DNA of 64,000 nucleotides from Dromiciops gliroides (taxonomy: Eukaryota > Chordata > Mammalia > Microbiotheria > Microbiotheriidae). The position numbers were made by a program, and so were the translations under genes. Below, piece after piece: positions 61,101-64,000 of this stretch; position 1 is the first letter of the stretch; each line of letters begins with the position of its first letter. The notes under the pieces were generated by a model, which had not been told where the DNA came from, searched no databases, and saw only the letters and a list, made by a program, of their open reading frames with translations. The stretch spans positions 627,710,291 through 627,774,290 of the forward strand of contig NC_057863.1 in assembly GCF_019393635.1 (NCBI RefSeq), read 5' to 3'.

Positions 61101-63336
61101 GCAGGTTGACTGAGGTAGCTATAGGACATTCAGTTCAAGATGTCCAATAGGCAGTTGAAGATTTGAGAGTAGAGATCACCAAAAAAGATTAGGCTGACTT
61201 CTGGGCCTGTGACTCCCTTCACCTCCTATCACCTCCCATCGCCTCCTTCTATGCTCTGACTTCTTTTTGTTTGTTTTGGTTTTTTTTTGGTGAGGCAATT
61301 GGGGTTAAGTGACTTGTCCAGGGTCACACAGCTAGTAAGTGTTAAGTGTCTGAGGCCGGATTTGAACTCAGGTCCTCCTGACTCCAGGGCCGGTGCTCTA
61401 TCCACTGCGCCACCTGGCTGCCCCTCTGCTCTGACTTCTAATCCTAAATTTCCTATAGCATCCTCCGTATACACAACCCCATCAAAAGAAGTCCTGTTCC
61501 CCCCTCAACTGAAGAATAAGGGGGTTGGCCTGGATCACTTCAAAAGTCCCTTCCAGATCTAAGATTATGATCAATGATCCCAGTCATGTAGGATGGAAAC
61601 CTCTAAGTCACCTTTGACCCCTCCTTACACATTGCTTGTAATCTGTGGCTAAGTCCTGTTGTTTCTACTTTTATAGTATATTCTCTTTATGCACCTTTGT
61701 TTGGGTCAGACTGATCCAGACACCATTCACACCATGCACATCTCCACCTCTGCCTTTTTTTCTCTGTTGTTCCTTCTGCCTGGCATGCCCCTTACCTTCA
61801 CCGTACCAGTTCCTACCCATCATTCTTCAAGGCCTAGCTCAGATGTCATTTTTTCCCAGAATCTTCCCTGATCCCCCAGTCAGAAACACTCAATCCTTTT
61901 TTTTTTTTTTTTTGACTTCTCACAGGACTCTATTCTGGTCTCAGACACTTACTAGCAGTGTGATCCTGGGTGAGTCACTTAACCATGTTTGCCTCAGTTT
62001 CCCCATCTGTCAAATGAATTGGAGAAGGAAATGGCAAACCACTCTAGTATCTCTGCCAAGAAAACCTTCAGTGGGGTCACAAAGAGTCAGATACAACTAA
62101 AACGACTGAACAAAACCCCCCCAAACCATAGAACTCTGTACCTCTTATTACGTTTTCACGTCTTATCTTGTATTGGAGAAACAGTGTGATATAGTGTAGA
62201 AAACTCCAGTATTAGAGCCTGGTTTAAAACCCTACACTACCATTTTTGCCAAATCATTTTCTTTTTTTTTTTAGTGAGGCAATTGGGGTTAAGTGACTTG
62301 CCCAGGGTCACACAGCTAGTAACTGTTAAGTGTCTGAGGCTGGATTTGAACTCAGGTACTCCTGACTCCAGGGCTGGTGCCCTATCCACTGCGCCATCTA
62401 GCTGCCCCATCACTTTCTTTTTTTTTTGGGGGGGGGAATGAGGGTTAAGTGACTTGCCCAGGGTCACACAGCTAGTAAGTGTCAAGTGTCTGAAGTCGGA
62501 TTTGAACTCAGGTCCTCCTGAATCCAGGGCCGGTGCTTTATCTACTGCGCCACCTAGCTGCCCCACCACATCACTTTCTGAGCCTCAGTTTTCTATGTCT
62601 GTAAAATGGAGATAATAGTATAGAGTTGTGAGGAAAGAGCTTTTAAAAGGTAGCAAAGACTAGTTGATCACTATTATGATGATTACAGTAGTTATTTGTG
62701 ACTCCTTCCATGATGCCTCCTCCTCCCATCATTTCAATGTTGATGGTTCCTTGGGTTCTTATCCCCCTTCCTAGATTGTAAGCTCCAGGAGAGCAGGAGG
62801 CTGCTGTCAATTTCTTTGTATCCTCCATGCCTTATTTATAGCCATTGTTGGTCTCCAAAGGGATATTTCAAATCTATTCTCCAAGAATCTAAGAAGTATT
62901 TAGGGTCAATGTAAGGAAAAACCTCCCAACAGTTAGGGTCCAAGAGTGAAATGGGATATCCCCTTAACTGGAAACTGGACATTCAGATGTTGTAGGATAC
63001 TTTAGACAGGATTCTGTGTTGGACTGGAGTGCCGTGAACATCCAACGCTAAAGTTCTATGATCCCGTGAAGTATTTATTGAGGGTTAACTGCAAATTCAT
63101 TTTATTATTAGCTTTCTGTGAACTTAAATAGAAATAACTGCTTTAGCTTCTGGAATTAATCATGTACAAGTTCTAACCCTTTGATTGTTTCTCATTTAAC
63201 TTCAGCTGCTCTTTGGGTGGACTAGTTGTCCTTGTAAATGGAACCAATAAACGAGATGTGGTATGTGGATCCATCAAAACAGATGCCACTCTGAATGCGG
63301 TCTCCGTGACAGTGCCCATTTTTCTCACGCGTACTG
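58101..63336 (+). CDS. TNFRSF9: TNFRSF9 (CD137/4-1BB), extracellular part; 3' end outside window
   Basis: Activation-induced co-stimulatory receptor of T and NK cells; it binds TNFSF9 and signals through TRAF1/2. Exons: 58101-58197, 58832-58957, 59776-59913, 60540-60606, 63206-63336. All introns are phase 1 except the one after 60606 (phase 2), and all boundaries are AG/GT. The 559 bp encode 186 codons plus one base: signal peptide (about 1-25, hydrophobic MLTFAILSWVTLVQG), four cysteine-rich domains (Cys27 to Cys163) and a stalk. Peptides such as CPPNSFSS, ECDCTSGFHC, CKQGQEF, FGTFNDQ and LVNGTNKRDVVCG match human 4-1BB closely. Sequons at 143 (NCS) and 154 (NGT) are shared with human; one at 37 (NGT) is extra. 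The membrane and cytoplasmic exons were not seen before the window ends. No break is seen. Confidence 0.95.
58250..58404 (-). repeat. tRNA-SINE in TNFRSF9
   Basis: Perfect 16-bp TSD CTTCTGATTGATTCTT (58234-58249 and 58405-58420); antisense to the gene. Confidence 0.94.
58832..58957 (+). CDS. TNFRSF9: TNFRSF9 exon for CRD1 and start of CRD2 (residues 33-74)
   Basis: 126 bp between acceptor CTTAG (58827-58831) and donor GTAAGA (from 58958). It encodes GTFWNGTDCGKNKNQACIPC onward. Compared with human GTFCDNNRNQIC there are five extra residues (WNGTD) before the second CRD1 cysteine; the spacing to the next cysteine is kept. Confidence 0.94.
59585..59690 (+). repeat. Fragment of the unassigned ancient family
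   Basis: AGCAAGCATTTATTTGCTTA and CCTAAGGAACTTACATTTTA, 85 bp before a TNFRSF9 exon. Confidence 0.4.
59776..59913 (+). CDS. TNFRSF9: TNFRSF9 exon for CRD2-CRD3 (residues 75-120)
   Basis: 138 bp after acceptor AAAAG (59771-59775), ending with donor GTAGGT. It encodes RHCTPTSNTECDCTSGFHC and the following GAGC..CQRNCKQGQEF block, with all cysteines expected from human CD137. Confidence 0.95.
60000..60215 (+). repeat. Older CORE-SINE
   Basis: GGCAGCATGGTAGAATGAAA, CCTGGGCCTCAGTTTCTTCA; TNFRSF9 intron. Confidence 0.6.
60540..60606 (+). CDS. TNFRSF9: TNFRSF9 exon for CRD4 start (residues 121-142)
   Basis: 67 bp after acceptor TGCAAG (60534-60539), ending ACA AA before donor GTATGT, so codon 143 (Asn) is split across the next intron. 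It encodes GCRDCSFGTFNDQTRGSC and RHWT. The human Cys121 position holds Ser (60554-60556). Confidence 0.94.
60696..60836 (-). repeat. tRNA-SINE in TNFRSF9
   Basis: Adjoins an (AT)n run; starts 89 bp after a coding exon. Confidence 0.88.
61265..61426 (-). repeat. tRNA-SINE in TNFRSF9
   Basis: Perfect 13-bp TSD TGCTCTGACTTCT (61252-61264 and 61427-61439). Confidence 0.93.
61560..61900 (+). mobile_element. L2 LINE fragment
   Basis: CTGCCTGGCATGCCCCTTAC, TCAAGGCCTAGCTCAGATGT and CAGAATCTTCCCTGATCCCC in L2 order, in a TNFRSF9 intron. Confidence 0.6.
61905..62112 (+). repeat. SINE with GGTTTTCTTGGC-type tail, head-truncated
   Basis: GTGTGATCCTGGGTGAGTCA, GGCAAACCACTCTAGTATCT, AGAAAACCTTCAGTGGGGTC. 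Confidence 0.65.
62258..62408 (-). repeat. tRNA-SINE in TNFRSF9, first of a pair
   Basis: Directly followed by the next copy. Confidence 0.9.
62419..62569 (-). repeat. tRNA-SINE in TNFRSF9, second of a pair
   Basis: 10-bp TSD ATCACTTTCT (62409-62418 and 62570-62579). Confidence 0.92.
62880..63062 (+). mobile_element. CR1/L3 LINE 3' end
   Basis: TGTAAGGAAAAACCTCCCAA, GACAGGATTCTGTGTTGGAC and AAAGTTCTATGATCCCG. It ends 143 bp before the fifth TNFRSF9 coding exon. Confidence 0.6.
63206..63336 (+). CDS. TNFRSF9: TNFRSF9 exon for CRD4 end and stalk (residues 143-186)
   Basis: 131 bp after acceptor CTTCAG, ending one base into codon 187, with donor GTGAGC. It encodes CSLGGLVVLVNGTNKRDVVC, then a Ser/Thr-rich stalk ending PIFLTRT, just before where the human transmembrane helix begins. 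Confidence 0.93.
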
Positions 63337-63569
63337 GTGAGCTGTTGATTAATATCTGATTAATCTAAATCTGTCATAGCTGTTCTGTAATAGCAGTAGC
63401 TTAGACCATTGGGTATACACCATCTCAGCAAGGAGTGGCTTTCAACTCTGGAGCTAAGCCAAGAGTAAGTCAGATGATAGAGACGCAAACGTACCCAGTG
63501 GAGCCTCCAAGAGTTGACACTTAAACAGAATTCTGATTTGTATACAAGTATTATCTATCTTAAGAGGTG

Positions 63570-63662
63570 ACATACCGTGGTGAATAGAGAATTGTCCTTA
63601 GATGTGAGAAGGTCCAGGTTTAATTGACTGTGTGACCCTGGGCAAGTCTCTTACCATCTTAA
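63570..63662 (+). repeat. Older CORE-SINE fragment
   Basis: AGATGTGAGAAGGTCCAGGT and CTGTGTGACCCTGGGCAAGT. Confidence 0.5.
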
Positions 63663-63683
63663 CAGTGTCCTAGGCCACTCTCT

Positions 63684-63845
63684 TTTCTTTTTTCCCCCTT
63701 TTTCTTTTTGGCCAGGCAATGGGGGTTAAGTGAGTAGCCCAAGGTCACACAGCTAGTAAGTGTCAAGGGTCTGAAGCTGGATTTGAACTCAGGTCCTCCT
63801 GAATCCAGGGCTGGTGCTTGATCCACTGTACCACCTAGCTGCCCC
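63684..63845 (-). repeat. tRNA-SINE in TNFRSF9
   Basis: 12-bp TSD AGGCCACTCTCT with one mismatch. Confidence 0.92.
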
Positions 63846-64000
63846 AGGCTACTCTCTAAGATGATAAGTTGTAGAGAAGGTGCTTCTGTCTCCTTTCCTT
63901 TCCCTCTCTGCAGTCTGGCTTCCAACATCATCATTCAACTGAAACTGGTCTCTCCAAATTACTAATGATTTAATTCATTGCCAAATCTAAGGGTCTTTTT

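Noticed and set aside
63337-64000. Search for the TNFRSF9 transmembrane exon
   Set aside because: No frame with a long hydrophobic stretch followed by a basic stop-transfer segment and valid splice sites was found before the window ends.

Overview
The window is vertebrate nuclear DNA, almost certainly from a marsupial. Two host genes are recognisable exon by exon, and the rest is dominated by a tRNA-headed marsupial SINE (WSINE1/MAR1-like). At least 45 copies or fragments of that SINE are listed below. They share a head reading GCAGCTAGGTGG, a B-box-like GAGTTCAAATCC, and the body CTAGCTGTGTGACCCTGGGC. L1 3' ends, L2 and CR1/L3 fossils and older CORE-SINE (MIR/THER1-like) copies complete the picture. 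The youngest SINEs have perfect target-site duplications (TSDs) of 13-18 bp. An Australian-type marsupial (for example a dasyurid) is my best guess, but the species is not proven by the sequence.

Layout. Positions 1-5240 are repeats and unassigned sequence beyond the 3' end of PARK7. PARK7 (DJ-1) runs on the minus strand: polyadenylation signal at 5260-5265, stop codon at 5577, six coding exons up to the ATG at 23225-23223, and a CpG-island promoter at about 30560-31260. The spliced coding length is exactly 570 bp, giving 189 residues, the same as human DJ-1. Positions 31300-57000 form a 26-kb intergenic stretch. It holds a minisatellite made of a SINE tail (31540-32310), a broken gammaretrovirus-like fossil (36015-39230), a near-perfect foldback (40610-41054), two LTRs without internal regions (42669-43174 and about 46853-47322), and long pyrimidine tracts (50680-51275 and 55655-56035). 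TNFRSF9 (CD137/4-1BB) starts on the plus strand. A promoter-like cluster (kappaB, AP-1 and TATA motifs) lies at 57011-57103, and the coding exons run from 58101 to 63336. They encode the signal peptide and the whole extracellular domain. The membrane and cytoplasmic exons lie beyond the window.

The head-to-head arrangement of PARK7 and TNFRSF9 matches the human neighbourhood on chromosome 1p36, which supports both identifications. The two genes are not functionally linked: PARK7 is a ubiquitously expressed redox-protective protein with a CpG-island promoter, while TNFRSF9 is an activation-induced T-cell co-stimulatory receptor with a TATA-type promoter. I saw no operon, CRISPR, tRNA, rRNA or bacterial-type system. 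The most unusual structures are DNA-level: the foldback, the SINE-tail minisatellite, the palindromic element in PARK7 intron 6 and the strong strand bias of the SINEs.
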